From the NCBI RefSeq assembly GCF_001649575.2, contig NC_051434.1, positions 4,525,845-4,589,844 on the forward strand: DNA of 64,000 nucleotides. The letters are read 5' to 3'. The notes below the pieces were generated by a model. It was not told the DNA's origin, searched no databases, and was given only the letters and a program-made list of their open reading frames with translations. The number at the start of each line of letters is the position of its first letter. Position 1 is the stretch's first letter. This document shows, in pieces, positions 32,669 through 45,300 of the stretch. A program made the position numbers and the translations under genes. This DNA is from Kryptolebias marmoratus (taxonomy: Eukaryota; Chordata; Actinopteri; Cyprinodontiformes; Rivulidae).

Positions 32669-33395
32669 CAGACGTGAAAAAAATTGTTGGTACCTTTACA
32701 CAATATTCAAATAAAAAAATAAAAAACACACACACAACTTATGTAACTGTCCAAAAAGTTCCAGTTTTGTGTCATCAGTCCTAAAAACTTCTCCCAGTAA
32801 CTTTGAAGCTTGTCAGCACAGATTTTGGTGAACTCTTTTCTCGCATTTTTGTGTTTTTCTCTAAGTAGTGGAGCTGTCCTAGGTCTTCTTCCATGCAACC
32901 CATTTGAATTCAAAATGTGATGGATGTGATGATTAAGTGATGTACTTTGACCTTGGCTTGAATGATTTTTGATGGTTTTCTTGGCTCTTTTTCTACCATC
33001 TGTACTATCAGTCTGATCAACCTGGGGTCGTATTTTCTCTTGCATCCACATCCTGGTAGACTGGTTACAGTCCCATGCACCTTGAACTGTTTTTTGTTTG
33101 CTTTGTTCGTTTTTTAATTAAAATTAGCATTTATGGTGACAGGGATATGAAGCTGCTTGGAGATGGTCTTGTATCTCTCCCTCCATTGCTTTCTCTGCTC
33201 CATGTTCATTGCCGTGCAGATAACAAAACTAAAGTACCCAGTGGCATGTTTGTTTCTTTTAAATAGGATGAATGGCTGATAAAAAGCTTGACAGTACCTG
33301 AGACACTAATTAAGGTTGAACACTTAGTTTGACACGTGACTAAAATGCAAAGATTAATTGTCTCTTTAAGAGTACCAACAATTCTATTTGTACTA
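32669..33395 (-). mobile_element. Tc1/mariner DNA transposon, internally deleted
   Basis: Ends carry inverted repeats with the core GTTGGTAC (32685-32692) and GTACCAAC (33372-33379); the left end CAGACGTG starts after a TA. On the minus strand, coding remnants follow transposase order: QWRERYKTISKQLHIPVT (HTH region), KVHGTVT, then GLHGRRPRTAPLLREKHKNA and finally TDDTKLELFG, which corresponds to the first catalytic Asp region (usual TDETKxELFG). The remaining DDE domain is gone and the right terminal repeat follows. Several frameshifts. The 114-codon minus frame at 32707-33051 belongs to this relic. Confidence 0.85.
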
Positions 33396-34494
33396 ATTTA
33401 GCAATTTTTTGTCAAATAAACAACATTTGTTTTCTGTTTACTCCATTACACAATCAAGGCATGCAGATAAACATTAGGCAACACACTTTGAACTGAATCA
33501 CTTTTCGCAATCAATACAACATTGTTTAAATAAGATGTAAAGATAACAAACACATCTATCTGCAGCTGTAAATATTAAAACCCCAGTTTTTGTTTTCAGC
33601 ATATTTAAGACTCAACTTTGTTTTTCCTTATAATTTTTCTTCTTTCAAGGACATTTCCATGACACTGTATCTGTGTTAGACTCACTGTCAGAAATGGAAA
33701 TAAAGCAGCTCCACTTGGTAATTTAAATTAAAGATTTAACCACAACACAGATCATTTTCAGCACTTTTTTCCCTTTGTATGCAACCCTCTCTTGATAACC
33801 AAGTGGGTTGAACACTGCTCTCTCAGTCGTAAAAGTACTGACCTATTTGTACTTTACTTGGATAAAATGGAAGTGATATTTGTACAAAATGTTCAGCAGA
33901 CACTTTTCCATAATACTGTAATAAGCCAAAGGCTTGGTGATTTTAGTGAACATATTTCATTAGATCCAGGTGATGGAGGTTATCTGACTAATTACATGAT
34001 TGCAAATTATGTGAGCCTTCCAAATGGGGGTTGGGACATTTCACCTGTGCTGCATTAGTGCTGCGTTGTAAACAGGCTAATGAAATGAAACAAGAGGTTA
34101 AAGAAAAAAAAAAACATAATCCATGTCCCCGTGGCAGAAAGGGAGATAACGACTGAACAGTATTTCACTTCCATTCCACTCGTCACAATCACACCATCGA
34201 TATGCGTTGCAGATCCGTTTCAAGATGAAATCACTCAAGGCCAGAGGAAACATAGGCATCCTGCAGTGGGCTGATGGGTTTACCGCTGCGGTCGCAACAT
34301 GACTAAAATCTCTGAGCTGGTGTCATTTCTTTACTCAGAGGAACTCAAGGTTAAAACACTCAAAGAGGGAAAGATAAAGGAGATAAAAATGATTTAAAGT
34401 TGCTGAGTGGTTTGTTCTCTCTAAGTGTTTGCATCAAGACAAAACAACCCTGCTAATAGTTATGTTTGTCTTTTCTTTTTTGTCTTTTTTTCCA
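33396..34494. other. unique sequence with a possible regulatory block
   Basis: AT-rich to about 33780. From 33920 to 34330 the sequence is less AT-rich, with CpGs (34160-34300), CATTAGATCCAGG and TGACTAATTACATGATTGCA. The 88-codon frame at 33792-34058 has no recognisable domain. Enhancer is possible but unproven. Confidence 0.3.
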
Positions 34495-34735
34495 GTAAAA
34501 GTGAAATCACCACAAAAATGGCTATGGCTCTGTCAGTTCTACAAATATTTAACTAAATTTGATGTGGTGGTGGCTGACAGTCAGTCTTAACACGTATCTC
34601 ACAAGATTGCATGAGATTGTGTATAACCTTATTTACCAGGTTTGATCAAAGCGGCTATAACTCTGTTTTTTCTTATTATACGTACAATGGTTTCAGTTTA
34701 AAGCTTTGGCATAAAAGGTAGCTGGTTGCTTCTTT
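34495..34735 (+). repeat. dispersed repeat family A, copy 9 (3' half)
   Basis: CACAAAAATGGCTATGGCTC, GATGTGGTGGTGGCTGA, GCATGAGATTGTGTATAACC, CAGGTTTGATCAAAGCGGCT and TTGGCATAAAAGGTAGC in family order. Confidence 0.8.
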
Positions 34736-35654
34736 TTGGAATTGTTTATTGTCTCTTGGTTTTATTTTTACTTTAAAAAAAAAATAATTGTGCTATTAGT
34801 ATTTTTGACCCCTGTCTTCAGATGCACACATTCTCCCTGTCAGTGAGTAACTCTCCAACTAGGGTACTTGCTTTTATTTCCCTGCTGAAATTTACAGCAC
34901 AGTTTAAAGAACTGAAGAAATTAAGACTATTGAGTGGTCAGCAGAAGCTGAATGCCTGTAGCTCAAGGTTATATCCCTGCAAAAGCCAGCTACTGATCTT
35001 GCCAATCGTTAACTTCATCTGGTGTTAACATTTATTAAAATGCCTATTTACTTCAAAGGCTTCAAATCACAAAAGACACTTTTTTAAATATCAGATTTTC
35101 TTTTATATAATTCATCTTTCCTTAGCATGTAAAAATTATTGCAAAGAGTCTTCACTTACATTCTAATTACCATTTTCATATTATTGCATATATACTTGTC
35201 CTTTTCTTTTTTTAAGCTTGCTACTGTTAAAATAAATGAATCATTTTAATTATAGTGAATAATTTAATCATAGCAGTGTGCAGTGAAAGTAAAATATGTC
35301 ATATACTGTGCCTTAGTCCTTATAAAATTACTTCAAACAGTATATAGGCATGATTTTTATGTATTGAATTATGGACTAAAATGAGTTCATACATTTGCTC
35401 AAGGACACAAAGGTAGGAGTGGCCATATGGTGACAGGTTTATTTCCATTCACTCTAATTACTTTATTTTGCAAACCCTTGGAGACAACAACACTAGGTGT
35501 TTACACGTTCTCCACCATTTTGTTCAAGGACAGGTTGACAGTGGTAGTTCACATTTCAAACAAAGAATATTCATAGATACAGTTGTATGTTGTACTTACT
35601 GAAAGTCATCAGTATTTACAGTATTTGAAAGACATCCGTTTTTTGATCTGTTCC
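34736..35654. other. AT-rich sequence without recognised features
   Basis: Low-complexity AT-rich sequence; TTGCTCAAGGACAC at about 35396 hints at a fragment of a dispersed fish repeat but is too short to call. Confidence 0.5.
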
Positions 35655-35745
35655 CCACCTGTCACCTGTTAACCTCTGGAGACAGGTGCCACCCACTCCC
35701 CTCAACCATAATTAAGTGGGATCAGAAAATGAGTGAGAGACTGAG
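35655..35745 (+). repeat. possible LINE/SINE 3' tail
   Basis: CACCTGTTAACCTCTGGAGA then CCATAATTAAGTGGGATCAG and AAAATGAGTGAGAGA resembles the remembered GACCCT...AAGCGG...AGAAAATGAATGAATG tail shared by fish retroposons. Short and degenerate. Confidence 0.4.
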
Positions 35746-35750
35746 CAGTT

Positions 35751-35887
35751 TGTTATCAGGACTTGGGTTTTGTTTGAGTCATTTTTTGAGTTTGTTTTGT
35801 TTGCAATTTTTTTGATTGTTCCTGTGTTTAGTTTTATGTTAATTGTTTAGTTTTGCTACCTGTGCCCTTTGTGTCTTATGTCATTAT
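35751..35887 (+). mobile_element. truncated LTR-like fragment, 5' end only
   Basis: TGTTATCAGGACTTGGGTTT resembles the first bases of the LTR-like elements at 51966 and 56520 (TGT...GAYTTGRGTTTT). T-rich sequence follows as in those copies; the rest is missing. Confidence 0.4.
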
Positions 35888-35990
35888 TCATCTGTCCAAT
35901 GGTTCTTGAGATATTTTGCTAACACAACAAACACACACAGACAAAAACATTGCCACTTTGCCTTCACTGGCAAGCAATAATGATTTGAGT
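35888..35990 (-). repeat. dispersed repeat family A, copy 10 (fragment)
   Basis: CATCTGTCCAATGGTTCTTG, AGATATTTTGCTAAC and ACATTGCCACTTTGCCTTC are the minus-strand 5' portion of the unit only. Confidence 0.75.
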
Positions 35991-36589
35991 TTATGTTTCA
36001 TAAGCTGCAATGATCAGTGGTAGTTTTTATTTTTCAGTCAGTGTATTATTAGTTTTAGAACTTGTTTTGATGTCAAACTACATGTTGCATAAAAAAATGT
36101 TTTATCATCTATTTTGTTGAACAGTCTAATTTCTGAAACAGAAGTATGAATAAGAGATACAAAGTGTTTGCGGCAGTGAAATTCAAACAAATGTATCTCG
36201 ACCATGAATTCTCCTGAGCTTCTTTACAAGAAGCTAAAGCATCAATTAAGCCCCAGGTTTGCTGTATTTTCAGTCTGTTACAAGCCACATGGCAGATTAT
36301 GCAAATTACATCTTTTAAAGTGTAAAAGGTCACTTCTCTATGGAGTTTTGGGGCAGCAGTGCAGGTCAGAGCAACCTGTACATGTTAGTGAAACTTCTAT
36401 TAGTATTACATAAGCTGTCTGTGTTATGTTACAGCATGGGGACAAAAAAGGAGATCGCCTTGCCATGCAGATATGTGTGTAAAACTCATGTCTGAATTTG
36501 TGCACATTTACATGCTGTATAGTTTTAGTCGATTTTGCACTAAGCTCTACGTCTGTGGGTTACTTGTGAAATAAACTGCAAGTCTTCCT
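35991..36589. other. non-coding, no feature recognised
   Basis: Unique AT-rich sequence; short overlapping frames at 36109-36413 without domains. Confidence 0.5.
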
Positions 36590-36925
36590 AGAGGGATTTA
36601 TAGTAGAGCAAGACTGAACAAGCAGGCATGGACTGGCTAGAATGCCAGGAGAGGATTCCAAACAGTAAATCCAGAGCAGGTGAGCAGACAGCGATGTGTG
36701 ACTGAATGTGAGGTGTGGCGAGACCAGGCCAGGCAGGATTGGGAAGCGGCTGGCAAACTGCAGCTAAGCAAGTCTGACAGATGACAAAACATGGGGGAGA
36801 CTAGGGACCTGGAGCACAAACCAAAAAAGGGATTCACCAAGACTTTAGGAGACATGAGGAATAATAAGCGGATCTGCTAAGTCCCACATAAGTGAGCTGA
36901 TATAGCTAGGAGTGAAAAGCTGAGA
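36590..36925. repeat. GC-richer, purine-rich block, possible unclassified element
   Basis: Composition (ACCAGGCCAGGCAGG, CAGGTGAGCAGACAGCGATG) recalls the antisense of LTR-like fish elements and the insertion at 21229. No ends, duplication or coding sequence found. Confidence 0.3.
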
Positions 36926-37605
36926 TTGGAGTGTCTGCACCTGCATTTTAGATATACACTCAAAACAGAGAGAAAGCAAAACTGTGAGAATGGAGAAAAG
37001 GAACTGGCAAAGCCTGGATAATTCTAGTGGCTTTATAATGAAGCATATTCATAGGTAATTTTGCATCAAATCAGGACCACGGCTGATGATTGGGATCTGA
37101 GAAGCTGAGCTGGATGATAAACTGCCACTGATGTTGATCCTTTCTTAATCTAAAACATTTGAGGTCGAGATGTGGAATTTATATTAAATTAAGAAAACTG
37201 TTACCTGGGGAAAGGATGAAAAAGGATTGAGGTTATTGAGCTGCAGAGCGGTTGACATTTTCAAATGAATGGTTAAAACAATAAAATAAAGGGAACTGTT
37301 TGAGTCTGAAACAAATTTCCTCAAGGGAATAACATATTGTGTTATACTGTATGACATTATTATGAATTTTATTTCTAACAAAAGTTTACTAAAATTCTAT
37401 TTTAAAAAAGTAGTTAAATAAAAAGAATCTGAATTGCAAAAAAATTAAGACAGTTTGTTCAACTTTTTGTTACAGTCTCACTGAATTCTGAGTGTTGCTG
37501 ATCAAGTGACTAGCAAGCTGTTGGGCTGTGTTTTAAGTGCCAAATATTTTAAAACCATTCCTTATTTTTGTGTAAATCATTTGCAAAAATACAGTCTAGA
37601 CCGTA
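36926..37605. other. non-coding, no feature recognised
   Basis: AT-rich unique sequence. Confidence 0.5.
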
Positions 37606-38100
37606 CACATTATTTCATTGCCCATCTCCATGCACATTTTACTTGCCCTAACCATGCTTCGTACCCATCTTGGCAGCCACCCCCTCATTTATTATTTAAT
37701 CTACTAGAGTACTCTTTTGAAATGAAGACAGGCAGATTTGGACCAGTTTTTTTAAACAATTATTTATTATTGGCATGGTTTGTAGGGCTGCGATCATGGA
37801 TGTTTTCTGTCAGAGGACAACTTCTGTGAAGTTCTGACGAGACAGAACTTATGGCAACTTGAGTTTCAATAAAGGATTGAAACAACGTTGGAAATATTTT
37901 GAGAGAAAATTTGCCCCACACATTTTTTTGAACATGCTCAAAAGTCAAGCGACAAGGATGCAAATATCTACAGCTCACATAAGTATTCAGAATCCCTGAG
38001 AACGTTTACAGACACTTTGGAGACTCCCTTGTGGATGCTGTTTGCTAACTAGTTGCCAACATCTGCAATCCAGTGACATAACAGCTTTAAGGTTGGATGA
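37606..38100 (+). repeat. dispersed repeat family B, copy 1
   Basis: CAGCCACCCCCTCATTTATT, ACTCTTTTGAAATGAAGACA, GGCAGATTTGGACCAGTTTT, ATATTTTGAGAGAAA, GAACATGCTCAAAAGTCAAG and CCAGTGACATAACAGCTTTA align in order with 48190-48580. Unclassified; no ends or coding potential evident. Confidence 0.65.
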
Positions 38101-39135
38101 AATAATTTTAGCAATCTCAGGAACCTGTAACCCTTTTTTATAGCTCTGAGTAAATTCAGGACTCCATGATTGTAATTCTATTCTTTCCCTATAAAACCAG
38201 TTCTTCTATCTTTGGCACTTTTTCATAGAACACATTTCGATTTATGCAGCCTCAGGGTTTTTTTTTTTAAATTTTAATTAGAAGAGTAAAGTTTTTTCAC
38301 TGTGGATTGGGTTGTTAAATAAGTTGGTCCTAAAAAGAAGGCTCGGCTTTGATCACTTCACTTATCAAAAACTCACAGTGAAGAGACTGTGATAACACAG
38401 AGGGATGTCTGATGACATACTCGAGACCCCAGCAAGCAGCTGCAGCATCAGATCCCAGTGTTCTCAGCAGAGCTATTCTCTTCAGACAGCTTTCTTCAGA
38501 AATTGCAGTCAGATTTGCTTCAGTATTCCGTTTGTAAGATTTCTGTCAGTCTCATCTTTTTGTGCCACAAGGCTTTTAAAAGTTCTTGATTTGTTCCATA
38601 TAAATGGACTAAATTGCCACATTAAAATAACATTTTCTCTCTGGGATTGACAGCCAGGTGATGTGAGATGTTTTGTACTAGTCCCATGTGAGATTGTTCA
38701 GAAAATGATGTTTGTCGTTTTGGAAGAAGTCTGAAACTCTGCACTTATCTCCACATCTTAGCGAAACAGAATAAATACACTTTTGTATATGAATGGATTT
38801 GAATTTGAATGGATTTGAGTTCTGCTTTACATTGCTCAGATTCTTAACAATCATTAGATCAAAAATAACTAAAAGTAATCTTCTTTGGATGAATTTTGTC
38901 ATCTTCTGCTTTAAATCATAAAAAGAAAAATTACAGTCACACAACTTTGCAACCTTTTAATAACAATAAACATGAAAGAAGTCTTACAGCCGAAACATTT
39001 ACATAAGGTCTGCTAAAATCCAGCATTTTTTATGAAAAAAAAAAGATAAGTGCATGATGACACTGCACTTTTCCCCCAACTAATCATTTAAGTTACACAA
39101 GAACATGTACAATTTATCAACATATGTTGATAAAT
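38101..39135. other. non-coding, no feature recognised
   Basis: Unique sequence; a small tandem duplication around TTGAATGGATTTGA at 38786-38818. Frames of 81 and 88 codons lack domains. Confidence 0.5.
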
Positions 39136-39242
39136 GGTCCTCAGTCGGAAAAGGGTTGGATGAGGTGCTGCCTTACATGGAGCTTGAGTATCTTTGGGTC
39201 TTGTTCACCTGGTGACCTGGAAAGGAGAAGTGAGCAAAGAAT
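39136..39242 (+). mobile_element. LINE 3' fragment, same family as 30578
   Basis: GGTCCTCAGTCGGAAAAGGG and GAGCTTGAGTATCTTTGGGT then CTTGTTCACCTGGTGACC match the remembered GTCGGAAAAGGG...GAGTTCAAGTATCTCGGG...CTTGTTCACGAGTGAGG region of the fish LINE. The segment to the LINE's end is deleted and it joins directly to the GGAT tail. Confidence 0.65.
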
Positions 39243-39336
39243 ATGGATGGATGGATGGATGGATGGATGGATGGATGGATGGATGGATGGATGGATGGAT
39301 GGATGGATGGATGGATGGAGATGGATGGATGGATGT
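39243..39336. repeat. (GGAT)n microsatellite grown from a LINE tail
   Basis: About 18 units with one interruption near 39318-39322, directly after the LINE fragment. Confidence 0.95.
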
Positions 39337-42270
39337 TTTTCTTGAGATCATGATGGGTGAAGATGTCACTACATGTAATAATGCTTAAACTTAGAGGAAA
39401 CCATTGGCCTCTATCTCACTATGACACTAAACCTGTCTTGAAGTCACAATAAAATCCATTTCAGTGTTTTGGTGGTTTTATATATGCCACAAAAAGTAAG
39501 ACACCTAAACCCCTGTGTCTGGTCCAGTAGTGAAATCAAATATTTTGTAGGTACTTTGATTTTGCTAGTATATCAAGAGAAATTATTGTTGCTGGAAGGT
39601 TTAGATATTTATTAATTTTGGATATAATGTTCAAGAAGTAAAAAGCAGAATATTTTTTACAGAACTAACTGCTTCTAAAGTCAACGTTCAATGCAGGAAG
39701 ATTAAATGCAATTCTAAATTTAAGACATACAATGTGTTAAATGGCTAAGTTTTAAATATTGTTTGTAATACAACTTTCTGGGTCTAATATGTCACACATG
39801 TATGCTAAATTTCAGCGTTTTTACATTTCATGGCTCATGGCCATTTCTGGAATCTTTTGTTCATTTATTGTATTGTATGACCATGTGTTTCATCTATGTG
39901 TCTGTGGAGAACACTAAAAAAGAGAAAAATATCCTCCAACAAATCAAATCTAATATATCTATATATACATTCCCACTTTAATATAATTTTGTATATTTAT
40001 GCAACACTGAAAGTCAATAACATCTGCACAGAAATTTAATCTTTATCTTAACTCACCAGTTTAGAGTTCAGACTCACCTCTCTTGAATTTCAAAAAGGTT
40101 TCACTCACCAACTGGACCAGGAAATTTACACAGAGGAAGAGACAGTTTGTGTTTATGCATGAGTGCGAATACAAATGTTTGTGTTTGTGAGTCTTTATTG
40201 AATATGGAAAAAAATAAAATAAATTGCTGTCAAATGGTACTTGGCTGTTTTATATAATTTATGTAATTCATACGCATAAACAAATAACCTGATTGCATGA
40301 AATTAAAGTAAACTTTTTTTCTTTGACAATAAACTCTGCCCACCCCTTCTGGAACCTCATGTCTCACCTTTGCCACTCCAGAAAAAGAAAATAAATAAAA
40401 ATTCTAGATCTGCCACTGCAAGTAACTGATGCCCAGAGGAAAAGAGTTCAAATGAAACATATCAACTGTGGAGTTTTATCTGTCTGCTGCACAAATTTTA
40501 TAATAATTGATGACCTTGTTTGTTCTGAAGGCTTATTTTGTATGCTACTGTTTGTCATTAAATAAAACACGAAGTCACATTTTCTGTGGAATTGATTCAT
40601 CTGCTTGAAAAGGTTCTAAAGTAGAAGTGTCAATACCTGCTTCTCCAGCAGCAAGTAAAGTCCTCCTCCTTTCACTTAGTTTAAATACGTTTTTTGCTTG
40701 GTATACATTCATGTGTGTGTCCTTTATTATCTCTAGCACTGTTGTCGGGTCAATAGTAACAGGTCTTTGATGTAAAACATTTCTTCATCTAGTTTCCCAA
40801 CAGTGGCTGTCATCAATCTTAAAATGATGAGGAAATGAGGACCAGAATGAGGAGTTTTAGATGGATAGCAGACATGGAGAAAAAGAAAGCAACAGTACAG
40901 AATGACAGACAAGTCTCAAGAGCAGAAAACAGAACAGAGAAAAATGAATGAAAGATACGAAGGGGGAAGATGATTGAATATCATGCATGCACAGTCAAGG
41001 ACATGAGAACACGGCAGAGACCGAAAGGCGAGCAAGGGCAAAAGTAAGCGATAACGAGGAACCCTATTTAAATGTCAGCTTCCCTCAGGTAGCTAACATT
41101 GTGAAATGACCTCAGTTTCACATAATAAAGTCTAACAGAGTGATACAAGATTATGAATACACTCTGAAGTAGTTCACTGCTTCAAAACATACAGTAAGAA
41201 TTTATCCAAAGGGCTTGTCTTCACTGACCCACATACTTTAGATATTCTCGTTTTGGGCTTTTCTGGTGGTTGCAGAATAAAACATTTAAGAACTGTTGAA
41301 AATTTGTGTGTTTGTGGATAACAATATTTTTATAGCAGAATCATTTAATCGGCTGATAAGAATGTGCAACCTAGCAGGAATTGTTGCAATGTGAGATCTC
41401 GCAGCTGGAGAGCTCCACAATAAAATCTCAGAACTTCAAAATACCAGAGATTTTTCATGAGCCAAATATTCTTAAAGCAATAACTACAAAGGAAACAGCT
41501 GTGCTAAAGATTAGACAAATTTTAGTCTGAAAAGTTGAAAGTATTCTCAAAATCTGCAGCATCAACTGACCCAAAACTCTTTAAGAGCAAAACTTCTCAA
41601 AGGTGAAACGATAAAATGGTGACATACTTCCAAAATACAATACAGATGAGGGCTTCTTCACATCTAAAGAAGGTTGTATCCAAACTGGATAGCTTTAAGG
41701 GTTTAATTCCAAGTTTTGCTTCTAAGAAGGTTAATCATGATATCTACTCAAAGCATCACATGAATGTCTGTTCTGACTCATTCAAGAAACAGAAAACAGA
41801 AAAACTGTGTGTAGAAGAAAGCTGGTATTTTATTTTAGCCAATATTTAGTTGAAATGTTACATCTTGTTTGTTTTCAGCCTGCAAATATTCTAAAGTTAC
41901 TATATAGATTGATGTATTTTTAACCATCTGGGTTTGAAACTTGATAAAAGTTTGATAAAAATTTTGTTAGTTTTTTGTTTATTTATTTGTTTCTACTTTA
42001 AGCCAATAATGCTGGTCATTCCTTCCTCCTCAGCAAAAAATATATGTTTTTTTCTCCATATACTACTGTGCTGATTTCCATGCTGTCTATTTTGCTGCTA
42101 GTAGCACCTTGGATTCTGCTTTACACATACATCAGACTCATTCATGTCTGGATAACTGATCAGGCAATCTAAATTCCTTCTTTCTTGCACCGCCGTTTCA
42201 GGCTATATTTTTAGCTTTTTTTTTTGATGGTGTCAGCTGTTTTCTCAGGCTGAACCTGTGTTACTTTTTT
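39337..42270. other. AT-rich sequence without recognised features
   Basis: No repeat shared with the window and no plausible coding frame. Purine-rich at 40830-41070. Confidence 0.55.
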
Positions 42271-42284
42271 TGANGGGGGGGGTC
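42271..42284. other. ambiguous base in a G homopolymer
   Basis: Single N at 42274 followed by eight G; likely a homopolymer sequencing uncertainty. Confidence 0.9.
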
Positions 42285-42386
42285 TTTGAATGTGACAGAA
42301 AAAAAACTACAAGATACTTAGCATTTGTCTTGAGCTGTTTTGCTTTTTAGACACCACTGCAACAAGATTTGTCCAAGGGGTTTTGT

Positions 42387-42399
42387 GTCTCCTAGCAAC
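42387..42399 (+). promoter_or_regulatory. RFX-type X-box
   Basis: GTCTCCTAGCAAC fits the X-box pattern RYYNYY-N-RRNRAC bound by RFX factors at every position. Functional relevance unknown. Confidence 0.35.
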
Positions 42400-45300
42400 C
42401 GTCTAAATGGTGTGATGAAACTGGACGCTGGGACCGACTGATGCTACACTCTTTTGATTTCCATTGCTAGTGTTTGGAGAGGCTAATGGAAGACAAGTGT
42501 TGCTCTGAATAGATAGCGAGAAAGGAAAAAAAATCAATAGCAGAGAGTGAAAGGTGGCAAAAATAAAACAATGTTCATACAGACAAAGAGAGGTAATAAT
42601 GGAAGTGGGAAAAAAGGTTTTTCTTGTGACAAACACACACACACACCAAACAGTATGCACAGAAACAGTGATTGGCAGGCTGAGTGGGTTGATTACAAGA
42701 AGTCCTCCTTTGTCTTCAAAGACTTTGTGAAGTCACATCTAAAATTAGAGCCAGAGATCAAAGTCACACTCACCAAAATGGAGGTTTAATTCAGCCATCT
42801 ACAAAACATGGATATGAGTCTTGTGCAAATTCCCTTTTCTCTAGAGCTAGTTTTAAAAATTAAGCTCACAATAATGTTCATGGTTCGTCCCAAAAAATAA
42901 TAAAAAAATTTAAAAAACACAACCAGATTTTCAAAGTAAACTTTTTAAGTTTTTTTTGTTTGTATGTTTTTTCAAAGTTTTTTTGTGTTTGCCCTTTTTA
43001 ATTTATTTCCTGTTTTTCTTGTATGAGATTGGACATAATATTGGATTCAAGATTTGACCAAAGTGGACGATTATTATTTCATTTTAAATTGCAGCCACTT
43101 TCAAAGCACTACATGGGGACACTATATTGATATATTCAACTATACTCCAAGTAAAGAAGGCATTGGTTATTTTGGTTATATGCACATCAGTAAGAAGAAC
43201 AGTTAAAATTGGTGCAACATCTGCAGCTCTCTTTTGCAAAGGATTGAGGTTTGTTCTTACTGTCACTTTGCAACATCTGTTCACCATCACAAAGAATGTA
43301 ATTTATTGTTGCCAGAATGAGTCATGCCTAATTCAACTCCCTTAGTTAAAATAAAAAAAAACATTAAGTTTGAATTTAACTTAAATACCAGCAGTCATGA
43401 ATGTGCTCATTTAAATGGGTTTGTGCACACTATTATGATCATTTATATGCACACAGAGCTCCATATCTGAATCACTCTTTATTTGCCCATATAAGTTTTT
43501 GGCCCTATGTTCTACACAATAATTACCATCTTTATGTGTATGTCTGTGTTATCTGGCAGGTCTTTGACAGCAAGCCTTGGCATTAATATTGCTGCCTTAG
43601 GAGCTGCTTTTGTCAACTAAAGCAGCATAAAATCTGTCTGCTTAATTACAAATGGTAAAAAAGAGAGAAATGAGGAGAGGGAAGTGGAAGCATTGGGGAT
43701 TAAAGAAAAGTACAGAAATGAATTTTGGTTTTCCAATGAAGCAGAAATTAAAAAAAAGCAGAATCTAAAAATAAATCAGTGAATATCACTACTGTCCTAA
43801 AATGTGCCGCAGAAGCAATTAGTAATTTATTGATTCTGGCATCAAACCTAAAGGCAATTTCTAGTTTTTCCACTTTATTTTTTGTAGATCTTTTAGTTGT
43901 TTTAATATTTTTTCCCACAAACTTTCAATTCACAAGTTACTACAGTACATTTTTAAAAAATGAACTAATTAAAAAAAAAGAAAAACAAAAGAATGGTAGA
44001 CATTGTTCCCCTTAGCTTAAGGTTACCTCTGTAGTGGTATGCTGCTGCCCGCAGGGTAGGTAGGCCACGGGTGAATATTTCATTTCATTGTTAGCCAAAT
44101 GAAGAATTGGTTGTCAAGAAAATTTCCTAAAGGAAAAAAAGGACAAGATACTGCAATAATAAATTTAAAAGTAAGGAACCACTACTTTTGTAGAATATAT
44201 ACTCCATATGTCTAAACACATTACTTATGAGACGATTTCTGCCTAATAGTGATTTTATATATATTATAATAGTAATATAAGGCATATCAGCATTTGGAAT
44301 ATGTCTCTGTGTGTTGCCTTCTGTTAGTGACACTATTATGACTGTATTACACCATCAGTTTAAGTGCTGACAGAGTCAGAGGCTTTATATTTGTACCAAC
44401 GCTTTAGTTTTGACTGTCCAATCACTTGCTCTAAGGCTTGAAAACTGGTGCAAGAACTCTTTGCTGGCTTAAAGCCTCATGTCTTGCAGCTGAAAACCCT
44501 CAATCTAATGAAACAGAGACATGTGCTGCTATTAATCCTGCTAACCAGGGATCTTATTCTTTCATTTTCACCGGTTCGATGGATCTGTGTGGAGGGGAAT
44601 GCACAAGATAAAATGGCATTCTACTTGTGGTAAAATCAATGTTTCTAGAACAAAATGGATCTATTACTAGCTTAGAATCAAAAATTAGTCCAGCATAGTT
44701 GTTCGGTAGACAACTTCTTTTTCTATCATCTTTCTTGTTTCTTAAAAAGTTTTTATCAAACTTATTTGAATGCATAATATGCAGCATAATATGTCAGATA
44801 TTGTTGCTTTTATCAAAGCTGGTATAATCTCCGACAGACAGACAAATGCCCTTTAGTGTTGGTGCTGTGATGTGCTGACAGTGTTATATTTTGCTCTGCA
44901 TCCAAAATGTACATTGCGCTTCATTGCACAGTACAATATTTTAGCTTGCCTGCAAAGCTGCAGGGTATTTGTAAGCTTTTAAGTTTTTGTGTTCATAAAT
45001 TATCTGTGCTGCCCAGCAAACATCTGAGGTGCATGGTTTTCAATGTGATTTACTGCATACCAATATTTTGCATCACATCACAGAAATTTATAATCTTGAA
45101 TTAAAACAGATGCACAGGGAAATAAATCACTCAGATGGAGTCATTTTCACTCTGCAAAGTTGTTTTTAATAATTCATGCACTGGATGATCTAAAGACAGG
45201 TTGTAAATAAGCAAACAGGAAAATCAAACAGCAGGTAAAACAAAAAAGCTGCTCTTATCCCTCACTGAAGAGTAAAACTTTATATTTACTTTTATATATG

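Noticed and set aside
35390..35500. Possible second copy of the fish repeat seen at 11000
   Set aside because: Only TTGCTCAAGGACAC is shared; too short to separate from chance.
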